From Phoronis australis (Eukaryota > Phoronida > Phoronidae), in assembly GCA_002633005.1 (NCBI GenBank), contig NMRA01000418.1, forward strand, positions 245,173-309,172: DNA of 64,000 nt, given 5' to 3'. The number at the start of each line of letters is the position of its first letter. Within the stretch, counting starts at the first letter, position 1. Positions 47,013 through 58,200 of this stretch are shown piece after piece. Made by a program: the position numbers and the translations under genes. Under the pieces are notes generated by a model that had not been told where the DNA came from, did no database searches, and saw only the letters and a list, made by a program, of their open reading frames with translations.

Positions 47013-47290
47013 GTGCAAGCACTGGGAGCCGACCTTATGAATAGAGTGCATCCTACTTGTCCAAGAACTGCAACTTATGCTCTCATCACTTCGAGGAGTC
47101 CATGTTGATGAATGAAGAACAAGCTGGTATTGAATGCAGTGCCCGAGCAGTATTTGATGTCCCCAGTCCACCAAAAATGAAGACGTCAAAAAGTTCTACG
47201 GAAATTATGTTACAGCTGTGGAATAGGCTTTTTGCATTTCTGATTATCGTCTCACAAAGCAAGTACTGGAACATCACGTGTAGAAAGGAC
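47013..47290 (+). pseudogene. THAP domain exon 2 and transposase remnant, frameshifted
   Basis: After the acceptor TTCTGTTCAG the joined frame reads RCKHWEP and reaches TGA within nine codons. A different frame then gives SKNCNLCSHHFEESMLMNEE, the second half of the zinc finger (C-x2-H in CSHH), followed by VFDVPSPP. A deletion of roughly a dozen residues and a frameshift therefore separate the two halves. No DDE catalytic region is recognisable downstream to 48930. Confidence 0.7.
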
Positions 47291-47894
47291 AATTAGTCAA
47301 AATCTGGTTTTCGTATTTTACTAAGGTTGATCAGATTGAAACATTTTATGAATGGTTAGCCTGTGATTTGAAGAGAGCCAAAGTGAAACTGATGGGTCTT
47401 TTAGAGTCTGAATGGTGGGCTGACATTTTGTTAAACCCAAGCTATCCATATCATTTTGCTTCTCAATGACACTGAAACACCTCTGTGAGTAAATTAGTTA
47501 TCAGCTTCAACGCATTTCGTTGGCAAAAAGAGCTGTTGTTTACTAGTGAATAGAGAGTGAGAAGGTTGGTTAGATTTTCTTGTTGTATTGGTGTATGTGT
47601 TGCCTATTTTGTACGTTTTTGGAGATTGTGATTAATTTAAGCTCCAGTTGTGGCTAAGTAACAAATATGATCTTGTGGTCTAGCTTTAGCTTACCTGAAA
47701 TATTTACTGTTATTGATAATATGAACAGTGGGTATAGAAAATAAAAATTTTAGTTTTATCATCCATTAAAAGTCTTTTTAATTCAGTTTTGTATGAAGTT
47801 GTGTGGCTAGTGAATATTTTGATTGCTGTTTAGCACCTCTTAACTTTTTTGTCATGACATTTTGAGCTTGGACTGGTTATGGTGGGGATATACT

Positions 47895-48082
47895 CAATGT
47901 GGGGGGGGCTCGAATTCCCGACGATGTAGACCTTTTGCTAACAAGTGAGTGGGCGGACTAAAAAAAAAAAAACGGGGACCACCACTGTGAATTGCGCGTT
48001 TCCGTTTCTTTAGTGGACTTTTGTCCCATTTTCTCGGACTTTTTGTCTCGTTCAAGCCCCCCGAGCCCCCTGGGTGCGCGCG
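47895..48082. mobile_element. MITE copy (GGGTGCGC end)
   Basis: Within the THAP element, from about GGGGGGGCTCGAATTC to CCCCCTGGGTGCGCGCG, this matches the MITE family at 53717-53950. It is a nested insertion, with the left end poorly preserved. Confidence 0.55.
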
Positions 48083-48930
48083 TGGGAGAGTGCAATCGAG
48101 TTTACCCTATGCTGGAATGTCCAAGAAATAATGGGATGTTCTAAAATTATATTACGATTTTGTGGTAGTGATGAATTGCTTTCTTCTTCTTACATGTGTA
48201 ACACCCACTACACCAAACAATTATTCACATTGTTAGTATCCTGGTGCATTGAATAAGGAACACATGCGAAATTGGGTGGAGGTGAAACCAGCAGTGAGCT
48301 GGGAGCAACATGTTTGTCAATGGTCAGGGGAGCAACCAAAATTTATGACAATGGGAATGGCTCAACACCCATGTGGCATACCCCATTGGTTTTTACCTGT
48401 TTAGCACTCCTCCCATGTAACCCCCCTGGGAGATGGTCAACACCCATTTGGCGCCCACATGGTTTTTGCCTTGTACCCCCTTAGCTGTCACCTGTGGGGA
48501 ATTACCCTCTGAACCCCCAGGAGCAATCATTCAAATTTTATTGTCCATGGAGGTATGAACTGTTATAAGGAAAGATAATTTGCCTTGTTAAGAACTCAAA
48601 CATGAAACAAAACCGTGATAGATTTTGAAGGGAGCTTCAAAAGAATAAAAACAAATACACTTTAATATTGATTAAAATACACATTTTCATTCTCATTCGA
48701 TTATAAGTGGATGTTAGTTTACGTATTCTAACCATTTTCAATCACACAGTAATTTTATTGCACGTTGAACGTCATTAAAGTATGAATTCATCAGTGTTTA
48801 CATTGTTCGGACTGCGCTCCTAAGTAAGTATTGATTATTCACCGCTTGGAGCGCTAGTGTTTCGACCGGTAACCATTGCGGCGAATGGTAAAATGGCGGA
48901 GTGAACTCTCCTATACTCGTACACTCCTTG

Positions 48931-49090
48931 CTCGTCCTAAACGCTGTCATTTTTTCCTTGTAACTGAATGTGCTATCGCTTGCTCGAAAAGTCTTCATTA
49001 TTTTGTTTTACTAGTAATATCTCGTGATTCGTTTGCATATGTAGTGTATTTATAGTTTGTAGTTAGTGGTCGTAGATTTTTTTGGAATGT
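48931..49090. repeat. Dispersed repeat X, left part (inverted)
   Basis: Reverse complement of about 13450-13305, continuing the copy broken by the THAP insertion. The first seven bases are the target duplication. Confidence 0.85.
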
Positions 49091-49129
49091 TACGCGTACT
49101 TATTGTGTAAATATAGTATTGGTGTTTAG

Positions 49130-50420
49130 TTCCTCATGTAGGCTGGTCGAACCTAAGAACCAATGGCATGCCTGACTTCAAACAAGAGCACATTTTTTAC
49201 TACAACCACTTCTTTTACACTTGCCATTAACATTTTCCATGTCTTTTTCTGGGGCTAAAGGCAGAGTCATCCAGTGCAGCATCAGACTACCCCGCTCCAA
49301 AAGCCACCCCTTAGCAACTGGAGAAGGTGCACTGAGATGCTGTTGCAATGCTCGTTTGTGAATGGCACACTGGTAGTTTGCTCTTTTAGCATGTAACAGC
49401 AAACAATCATGATGAGGAGGCAGATCACAGATTTCAACCTGAATATGTGGCAGCGTGCTTTATTAACTGTTGATGACTCGCCGTACTATTTGCATAGAAA
49501 TGGTTCAATGTCTTCCATGAGTTAACCAGGAAACACAAATTTTGAGCCCAACTTAAATGGCAAAGACGAAGTTAAAAAAATATCTCTGCAAGCCTGCACC
49601 CTACCCAAAATAACAGAAATGTTTTGACAACTTGAATACCGTTTCATCTTAACACCTTCAGTTGTTACAGCAATCCTATTTAACTGACATAGATAACCAA
49701 AATACTCTTCACTTTAGCACACAGTATGGCCAACAACTGAAATTTCATTTTGTCTACGTGCACAGCAAAAATAAGCATTAGGAGAAATGAGCATCATTAC
49801 TAGCATCGATTGCACTATGCAGCTGTCTTCAAACAATTTAAAACATAAAAACATTTTTATAATCCTTAATACTGTAGTTCAGCCTTTGAAAAATAGAGGA
49901 ATGGTCATGTTGGCAATATATTTTGTTTGAAATTGAAAAGCGTCTTTTTTACAGTAGAGCTAAAATTTCATTTGACATTTCCTTTTTTAAATAGCACATA
50001 TTGGAAGAGTAAAAATTTTCCTTTGCCAAAAACTCCAATTCAAGAATCTTAAAAATGTGAGATACTGAAAAATTACAGAACACAGGCAATATTTCCATTT
50101 TTATAATTTCTAAAATTCCAAACACTGCTCATGATTTTAAATCAAAGGATCTTAAAATAGGCTTAGAAGTTCATAAAAAGCAGTGCTGATCACTCACCTG
50201 TAGGTGAAAACTAGTGCCAGTGCATTTGAGATTGAGACCACTATTACTACAAATATATCAAGCAAAATATTTTTTGTTTTGTGACCTAAACTAAAGATTA
50301 TTTACCATAAAAGATAACTTTTCAAATTAAGAATAGGTAGGCGTATTTACAATTGAATGTTTGGAACTGGGATAGGTTTTCAATTTTTCATTTGTTTGTG
50401 AAGTTCCCGTGTGATGAAAT
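49130..50420 (-). pseudogene. CXC-type mobile-element ORF remnant, copy 1
   Basis: The minus-strand peptide reads DLPPHHDCLLLHAKRANYQC, then IHKRALQQHLSAPSPVAKGW, then WMTLPLAPEKDMENV and a cysteine-rich KCKRSGCSKKC. This is a pattern that I recall from repeat-encoded proteins in cnidarian and other invertebrate genomes (LPPTxDAL, RANYQ, PSP..HGW, DWM, PAPE and then a CXC-like Cys cluster). A frameshift follows the Cys cluster near 49175. The rest of the block to about 50420 is AT-rich and has no open frame. A second copy lies inverted at about 60000-61860. Confidence 0.55.
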
Positions 50421-50640
50421 TTGATTTGTGGCAAATGGTTCACTGTGGTGGCAAGACATATACGGTATATTTCTTTGAGCACTGTTAAATGTACATGTAG
50501 CTGACAGTGACAATATCCTTAATTTTCTAGTGGGTTTAACATTATTTCCATTATCAGCTTGGTCCTTTTCTTTTTTAAGAGCTCTTTTAATTTTTGTTGC
50601 ATCCGTTAAGTGTCTGTAACACTGCTTGTGATCGAAGCAT

Positions 50641-50894
50641 GTGCGCACGAAGCCTAAAAATGGGGGCCTCGAGTCTTTGAGAATGTGGACATTTATTAAA
50701 ATTTACGGGGTACTTCAGAGCTACGAATTTTGCATTCGTCGAATTTTGGTAGTTCCTACTTTTTTAGTGAACATTTGTCTCGTTTTCTCTTTTTTGGGAG
50801 CTTTTGTTTCTCTGCGGCGTACCTTTTTACCCAGTTTACCAAATGGGGGAGGTTCGTTCAAGCCCCAAGAGCACCCCCCTCTGTGTTCGCCTGA
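50641..50894. mobile_element. MITE copy (GTGCGCACGAAGCC end)
   Basis: Begins GTGCGCACGAAGCCTAAAAA and ends near CTCTGTGTTCGCCTGA. It shares the CCTCGAGTCTTTG, CTACGAATTTTGCAT and GTTCGTTCAAGCCCC blocks with the family at 53717-53950. Confidence 0.6.
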
Positions 50895-52011
50895 CAAGAG
50901 CTCTGCTTTTTCACAAGAACTTATCAGCAATGATACCTCTCTTGTACTCAATGTTGATACGTTTGTTTGCAGTAGCCTTAGACCAGGTAATATCTAAAAA
51001 TTAGGGTTCAGAAATTTGAGCAGAAGCTGACACATGAATGCCAATTCATTGTGAAGTCGCAGACTCGTTCAATAATTCATGGTTTCAGCAGAGTACTAGC
51101 TGTCCCAAAAACAGTTCTTTGCGAAACACAAAATGATTGAGGAATGTGCCAAGAATTGTTTCAGTACTATGACACTCGTGGCCACTTGCTGCCTGCTGGT
51201 TTTTGAGCCTTGGCCCTTGGTAATTGCCTATTACTTGAACACCCATCCAAGAATTAATACTATCTAATGTAGTCAGTAGCAGTGAACAAGCTAGCTAAAC
51301 CAGCAGGATAACATCACCGGACTGTCCTCTGATGAAGGTTTTAATGTCAAGCAGACGACTTTTGAAAGGTAAAGGTAAGGACACAATATTTTCCTGGCAT
51401 TTGATTGACTGTTACGATCATTTTGCACTGACACCTGGTGGCTAACATATTAGTTGAGGTTATATTTTTCCAACTTTTAAAAGAAAATTCTTACTAAAGG
51501 TGCAAGTGTATTCTTGGGAACTATTTTGAAATTGTCTTTTGAACATCTGTAGATGGGTTTAATGCAAAGTTCACGTTGCACCCAGAAAGTGGCCATGGAA
51601 GTTAAAGATAGGAGAGCTGGGACTATGGCCTAAATAGGAATATGAAAGAGGCACCGGTGCCCGTCCGTTTTCAATTGGATATGCCACCTGGTCGACACTG
51701 GTATGATTTTTGCGTGCATTTTTACCCCAGTGTCTTTATCTGCAAAACGTTAAAATGATCATGAAAATTGATAGATGTGCATGCTCCTAAAAGAACACGA
51801 CTAACACTAATCTCAGATTCTCACTCCGCAATGGCAGTTGCGCCCGCGCTTGAAATTCGTAAACCCTTCACAGGCCCTTTGGGAAATTTCGTAAGTGTAT
51901 TCCTTATTGCAAGCAGATACTGTCCACTGACAATTTTAAATTTTAAGATTTAGTTTCCTTTGTATCTACTGGATTTTTATGAATTATGGGGTGTGTTTTT
52001 ATATTGATTAA
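50895..52011. other. Intron sequence, no supported exon
   Basis: No recognised repeat, RNA gene or splice-bounded frame. Confidence 0.4.
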
Positions 52012-52560
52012 AGCATGCATCCACTATGTTAAGGCGGCTGAAAAAAAATCTAATTACATGTACTAGTGGATGTTTTACTTTTATAAAACTGGCCACATTA
52101 TATTCCCTTCTAGGATGGAATTCTATTTTTGTTATCAGCAACTGAAGAAAACGTGCCAGAGTTTATTGAAGTTGACCAACCTTAAAATTGCGAAATCGAA
52201 AATGGTATGTATTTACACGTAGATTGTTTGTGACTTGAGTTGCTAATTCATCAACGAGATGCACTGACAGCTGAAGCTTGTTGCAGCTCGTAAACATACC
52301 GTGCGTGATGGCGACAGCCATTCCAACACAAACAATTTCGAAAACGGAAAGTCAAACCTCATATATTTTGCTGCGTACTCAGCGACTTTTTAAAGAAAGC
52401 ATTTTTGTTAACTAGCGGTACCCGTAACCTTAACAAGGACAATCGTCATAGAAGAAGTCAAAAAGTGCAACGATACCAAAATCATTCATTTAGACCTACA
52501 GTGTACATTTATTGGACTTATTTGAAATAAGTTAGGTCCATTATATCCGACTAGTGCCCC
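52012..52560. repeat. Dispersed repeat Y, copy 2
   Basis: Direct copy of 13655-14200. The minus-strand frame 52321-52163 encodes 52 residues, starting MAVAITHGMF and ending FRFRNFKVGQLQ, and is open here from an ATG. The copy at 13.8 kb keeps the same frame over the last 40 codons. Confidence 0.75.
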
Positions 52561-52599
52561 CTAGCTGTGTTTTGACGAAAGTCTTCATACAGCTAGATG

Positions 52600-53022
52600 G
52601 CAGGCTACAAGTTGGGAAGATCACCCCTGTAGCCAATATATCTTACACGACTGATTAACTCTATACTGGCATTTCTTTTTGAAGGGACGGCTCTCTTTTC
52701 ATCGATAATTGCTCTAATCTCGGATCAGATCGTATGCCTATCTATAGCCTGACTGGGCTGCGCTGCTAAAAATGAAAGTTTAGTTATAAGAATAAGATAT
52801 TTTAACATTAGCAAATAGCATTTCTGAATTCCTTGTAAAATGCTGATCATGTTTAGTTTTTGAATCACCAAAATCGCCCAAATGGAACCGAAGATAAGGA
52901 CGAACCTTATTCGTTACTGTTAACAATAAGCAAAACGGTGCTGGCTGAGCACTGGAGCCAGATTTTATGGCACGTTCAGTCACGCCTGGAAACGTTGCTG
53001 AAAGACAGACCGCCGTCATGAG
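52600..53022. mobile_element. Dispersed repeat R, partial copy
   Basis: Starts inside the element at CAAGTTGGGAAGATCACC and runs to CGCCGTCATG. The left end is missing. Its right part is shared with 2606-2676, so R was already next to exon 1 before the segmental duplication. Confidence 0.65.
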
Positions 53023-53065
53023 TGATGCTTGAAACACATTTTGACAAAATAGCTTACGAGCTTAC

Positions 53066-53117
53066 CTTTTGAAGAGAGGAAGAAACAGCAAACGGCCAAC
53101 AACGTTGGTGCTTCCAT
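53066..53117 (-). CDS. Signal-peptide exon 1 of the IgSF receptor
   Basis: From ATG at 53117 the minus strand reads MEAPTLLAVCCFFLSSK plus one G, then a GTAAGC donor. The phase-1 end fits the phase-1 start of the V-like exon at 39611, and the join makes an Ala codon (G+CA). The hydrophobic LLAVCCFFL core marks a secretory signal, and cleavage is likely just inside the next exon. It is the only in-frame start seen upstream of the Ig exons. The intron to the V-like exon would be 13.5 kb and contains the LTR, THAP element and gypsy fragment. The near-identical paralogue at 2767-2716 supports it as real coding sequence. Confidence 0.75.
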
Positions 53118-53716
53118 TCTATGTTGCTCTGGCTCAGTCTGGCTGAATTCAGTGGTGGTGAATATAAGGCAGACGACAAGCTCTTAAAAGGGCGCCAATG
53201 TATGGTTTCTCCGAGTAATCACTAGATAGCGCTGCTATCTGTGGCTGGGATCGACTACATGTACTTGTAAATGAAGAAGTCGTTACTCCGTCGGGCGAAA
53301 CATGATTTACTCCTAGAAAGTCAAATTAATCAGTTGCTGTATAAAATAAATAGAAGCGAGTAAATTGCGCTAGTACAAAGTTTGACAACATAAAATCATA
53401 TCTGTTAAAATCCATCATTGAACCCGGCTAAAAAGAGCTTTTATAGTAGACAAAAAATCGTGTTCACTTCATACTGAAGCTAGGAAGAAAGAATGAGAAA
53501 CCTTTCGAAATAAAAATCATTTTTATGTTTTTCCAAATAAGAGTTATCCAGGGCCCCCAGTTTTCGAGTCTAAAACTACGCGAATCAGCCTGAATTCGTG
53601 TCAAATACGCGAACACTATCGGGGTTACATCACAGCCAACAATAACGCGAATTGTGTATGCCTGATCATTCTCATTCACGTCGCTTTGCAAAACCTCTCA
53701 CTCATAAGTTTCATTC
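53118..53716 (-). promoter_or_regulatory. Upstream region of the receptor gene
   Basis: Conserved with 2768-3367. Near 53225-53240 there is the palindrome GATAGCGCTGCTATC in forward sense, about 110 bases upstream of the ATG, also present in slightly altered form in copy 1. No clear TATA box. The start site cannot be placed from sequence alone. Confidence 0.35.
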
Positions 53717-53950
53717 GCGCACCCAGCCTAAAATTTTGGGGACGGTGGGTTCGAAGTTTTCGGTATGCGGACCCGTTTACTGACAAAAATCTACGGGCAC
53801 TAACAAAAACAGGTTACTAGGTTCAGGCCTACGAATTGTGCATCAGTGCAAAATTCCTGTGGACTTTTATCTCGTTTATTTGGAAACTTTGTTTCGCCAA
53901 ATTCGTCAATTTGGGGGCTCGTTCGAGCCCCCGAACACCCGTGGGTGCGC
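53717..53950. mobile_element. Intact MITE, GCGCACCC...GGGTGCGC ends
   Basis: An 8-bp perfect inverted repeat bounds a 234-bp element with an internal palindrome GGGGGCTCGTTCGAGCCCCC. It has no coding capacity. The same insertion, at the same target, is in the paralogous segment at 3368-4187, so it pre-dates the segmental duplication. Confidence 0.7.
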
Positions 53951-54427
53951 CCATGAGTTTGTGTTTGTGATGCCACTATCATTCAATGATCTACTCTTTC
54001 AACTATCGCCCGACGAAAGACATTGATGTAAACAACACGAAAGATTGTTAAACAAACTATCAAAGGCTAACGGACACCTTAATTTTCAATGAAACACATG
54101 TACACTATCAAGAAGGTCTGCTACCCAAATACACATACGGAATATAATTAGCTCCATGACCCGCTGCAGTCCGAGGAGAACCTTCACTCGTGAGTACAGG
54201 AACCAACTTGCTGCAAGAAACATTGGTGACGGTATGCGGAAACTAACATCAATTTGACTAGTCAAATCAAAACAGTTTAGCTTCAATTTGAAGGAAACGA
54301 AAAAAATCACTTGGAATGCATGGAATTTTGCAACGTATCCACTCGTATGCGTACAAAGAGCAGACTAAGTCTACAAACACGGTCATTAAAAGGCCTTGAT
54401 AATTTATATAAAGGTGCTACCTTTACA

Positions 54428-54566
54428 GGAGGCAGTGTGGCCTGGTTGATAAGTGCCCGCTTTCTTTACTCGATGTCGTGGGTTAAGTCCCACCAGGTCA
54501 CACTGCTAAACCCTTGAGCCAGGTTTCTAGCTCCTCAGTTCGGTTTTAATCATATCTATCTATCTA

Positions 54567-54613
<47 letters not shown>

Positions 54614-54713
54614 CATAACAATATTTCCAGGTGATCATTGCAATGGGCCCACATGTGAGGCCTGCGCACGTCTGGTACAACGTGTATCCGACCGCCTGCA
54701 ATTATTATATTTT
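54428..54713 (+). mobile_element. tRNA-derived SINE with 10-bp target duplication
   Basis: TACCTTTACA occurs at 54418-54427 and again at 54714-54723, whereas the paralogous segment has it once (near 4612). The 286-bp insert starts with a tRNA-like head: an A-box-like TGGCCTGGTTGATAAG and a B-box-like GGTTAAGTCCC, with GCAGTGTG near the 5' end pairing CACACTGC after the B box. A TATC/TA microsatellite (54551-54611) and a unique tail ending in TATATTTT follow. These features fit RNA polymerase III transcription and LINE-aided insertion. Confidence 0.8.
54551..54611. repeat. (TATC)n(TA)n microsatellite inside the SINE
   Basis: Four or so TATC units lead into about 24 TA units. It is likely length-variable. 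Confidence 0.9.
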
Positions 54714-55299
54714 TACCTTTACACCACTGGACCGAAAAACATAAATAAATTTGTCCGATCATCAACTTACAGATGATGAACATAATTTCTGTCATTGGCG
54801 ATGAGTGTACACCTTAAACCTTGATTTGATTCGTACAAAAAACATGTTGAACTTGGAAAAACTATACCATGATATCGAAATCTTTGAGAGAGACGGTTTG
54901 TTAATGTTAGTAAGAACATTAAAGAAAAACTGAAAGCAGAAGGGACAAAAACAGATCCAACTCAAGAAAGACCAAAAGGTCTTAACCGGTGTTCGTGCTG
55001 CCGCTAAACAACTTTGGGACAATGAGGATATTGTGATTAGAAAGTCTGAGTACCAAGATAAGCAGAATAACATCATCGGCAATATGGCACATTTTCAGAG
55101 TATAAATCTTAACCCCATGAACAAGCATTGCGAACTAAACCGTTTAATTAAGCTGGCTATTGTTCACAAGAATTAAGTAGGGCCCCTATTTCCAATTTGC
55201 TGTTGGGGGGTACTGCAGGATGATTATTTTTACATTCATTCATTTAGAACAATAAAATTCACTGTGATTGATACGATAGTTAACGGATTTATAGTGATT

Positions 55300-58200
55300 A
55301 TATTTTTGACACAAAATACACTAGGATGAGCTGAAACGGGTCAAAGAGTGCATTTTGTCAAAATGCTTCTTCGTCTACAGTTTTTTAGATAGACCTTTCG
55401 AATTTTGTTAACAAGTAGGCAATAGAGATCTTCATCCGATAGTTACATGGATTTCCAATCGGATCAAGGGAACCCATTTTCCGGGTCAAAGTGCATAAGT
55501 GATTTATGAGCTAGACCGTTCATAATAATACATGTACATATGGTTACCATTCATAAAAGAAGTTCAGTCACAAACTGTGGGGTCACTAGGTACAACTTTG
55601 GGGTCATTGAGTGCAGTTTTCTGATAAACTTAAGACTTTTTCAATCAGCTCGTAATTACATGTTGTATTAGGGAGAGCTTTCATACATGTATTCATGGTG
55701 ATTGAACAATTGCCATTCAAAAACTATTTATAATACAGGTATGACCCAAAATGCACTAAAGGACCCCAGAGAGGTCAACCGGTATGTTTCATTCAAAAGC
55801 TTCTCCTTCTGCAATTTTGAGATTTCTTCTTGAAATTTCGTAAACTGCTTGGTGCCATACAAGTGCTGGTGCTCAAGTTCTTTTGATCACATGGATTTGA
55901 CTCAAAATGCACCGGAATGACCAGAAACGGGTAAAGGAGTGCATTCGGTCAAATTACTTCTTCTTCTACGGTTTATTAGAAAAACCCTTCCAATTTTGTT
56001 AACAAGTTGGTACCAGATAAGTGCTTCTGAAATTTACTTTTATTTCCAGATTAAGGGAACCCAGTTTCTGTGTCAAAGGTCATTAAGTGCAAACGTGATT
56101 TTTGAGCTAGATATTTCATAATCATGCATATGGTTACCATTAATAAAGGAAGTTCAGTTACAAACTTTGGGTTCACATAGGTGGGGTCATTAAGTTTAGT
56201 TTTCTGTTAAATATAAGACATTTTCTATCAGCTTGTACTTAAATGGTGCATTAGGGAGAGCATTTATATTCAAGTTGGTTCAACCAATTGCCGACCAAAT
56301 TCTATTGATCACATGAAATTTACTCAAAATGTACCGGATTGACCCGAAATAGGTCAAGGCATGCATTCCACCGAATTGCTTCTTTTCCTACAGATTTTAG
56401 ATAGTCTCTCCGAATTTTGATAACAAGCAGACACTACAGATCTGAATCCGAAATTTACGTACAATTAAAATCGGATCAATGGTACCGAGTTTTTCGGGTC
56501 AAAGTCATTAAGTGCAAAAGTGATTTTTGAGCTGGGCGTTACATAATCACGTATATAGTTTTCAGTCGTAAAGACAATTCAGTCAGAAACTTCGGGGTCA
56601 TTAGGTACAACTGTGTGGTCATTAGGTGCAATTTTCAATTGATATTCCTAGTCTTCACTCTCGTTCTTTCATATATGTAGTTACCAGGGACATCTCTCTC
56701 ACACAAAGGATGCAACTTCTATGCAGTGTAATGCCCCTATACTTCACTATGCACATGCATACACCACGTGAATAGTTGTAAGTGCGCATGCGCGATTGCG
56801 TTTTAGTTCTTATTATTCTTATTCTTCCTTCCTTTTCAAATTGTTTTTACTCTTACATAGATTTATTAAGAACAATCATATTCATTGTGGTTGATTCGAT
56901 AATCAAGGGATTTTTATTGAATATACTGTTTCAACCAAAAATGCACCTGAATGAACCAAAGGGGGTCAAGCAGTGCAATTCGTAAAAATGCTTCTTTTTC
57001 TACAGGTTTTGAGATAGACTTTCCAAATTTTGATAACAAGTAGGCACTAGAAAAGGGCATCCGAAATTTACCTGGAATGTGGATCGGATAAAGGGAACCT
57101 AGATTCCCGATGATAAGTCATAAGTGCAAAATTGAGTTTTGAGCTAAACCTTAATAATAACGCACATTATTTCCACTCACAAAGGAGGTCCACACACAAA
57201 CATTGGGGTCATGAGGTGACTTTTTCAATCAGCTCGTACTTACATGTTCTATTGTGGAGAGCGTTCATATTCATGGTGACTCAACCATTGGCCAATCAAA
57301 CAGTATTGATCATAGGAGTGTGACCCAAAATGCACTCCAGGACCCCAAGAGGGTCAACCGGTATATTTCTTTCAAATGCTTCTGCGATCATGAGATAGCA
57401 TCTTCAAATTTCGTGACCAGTTTGGTGCCATTTAACTGCACCCAGAACCTACTTGGAATTTTAATCTGATCAACTGAACCAAATTTCTAGGTCAAAGGTC
57501 AGTAAGTACAAAAGAGATTTTCGAGCTAGAGCTTTCATAATCACGTATATACCTTTCTTTCATGTAGGAAATTCAGTCACAAACTTTGGGACCATTTGGT
57601 GCAAATGTGGGGTCACTTGGTGCAATTTTCTGTTGATGTTCTTACTTTTCACTCTTGCTCTTTATAGTTACCAGGGAAATCGCTCTCTTGCACACAAAGG
57701 ATGTAAATTTTATGCAATGTAATGCGCCTATACATCACTATGCATATGCATACCCCACGTGCAGAGTTGTAAGTGCGGCACACGCAATTGTGTTCTAGTT
57801 CCTATCCTTCTTATTCTTCTTCCGACCAAATTTGACACTTAGTAACTCCAAAATGGTTGCAGGTAGGTTCTTCAAATTTAACATATGATTTTAGGCCGTA
57901 CATGAATTTTGATTGATTATATAATCATGCACAGGAAGTGGTCATTTGGTGCAAAGGTCATGTATTTTCAAAATGCTACTTCTTCGTTTTCAAAGCTATT
58001 CTTTTCAAATTCGATGCACAGGTATAAGTCAATAAGGCAATTCAAAAAATTACTTTTCAAAGTAATCGGGTCATCCAATCAGGTTAAAACGGTCAATGTT
58101 TCAGGTCAGTGCAAACATGGGGTCATTAGGTGCATTTTTCTTATGAAAATTTGACCTTTTCAATCACCAAGAATTCTGATATGTCAACTATTAGACAACT

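Larger units (their letters stand above)
46214..48930 (+). mobile_element. THAP-domain (P-element-like) DNA transposon, decayed, 2.7 kb
   Basis: The terminal inverted repeats are about 30 bp: CAAGGAGTGTAGTAGTATAG at the left and the inverse of CAAGGAGTGTACGAGTATAG at the right, continuing to GAGAGTTCACT. The target sequence CTCGTCC is duplicated at 46207-46213 and 48931-48937 (7 bp exact; an 8-bp duplication with one mismatch is also possible). An empty copy of the target is at about 13441. Inside is a two-exon THAP domain but only scraps of transposase, so it is internally deleted and non-autonomous. P-type elements typically make 8-bp duplications and encode an N-terminal THAP domain. Confidence 0.85.
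52952..55195. repeat. 5' segmental duplication, copy 2
   Basis: Pairs with 2606-5190 in the same orientation and 50 kb away. It contains the signal-peptide exon, the shared upstream region, an intact MITE, and a SINE not present in copy 1. Confidence 0.9.
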
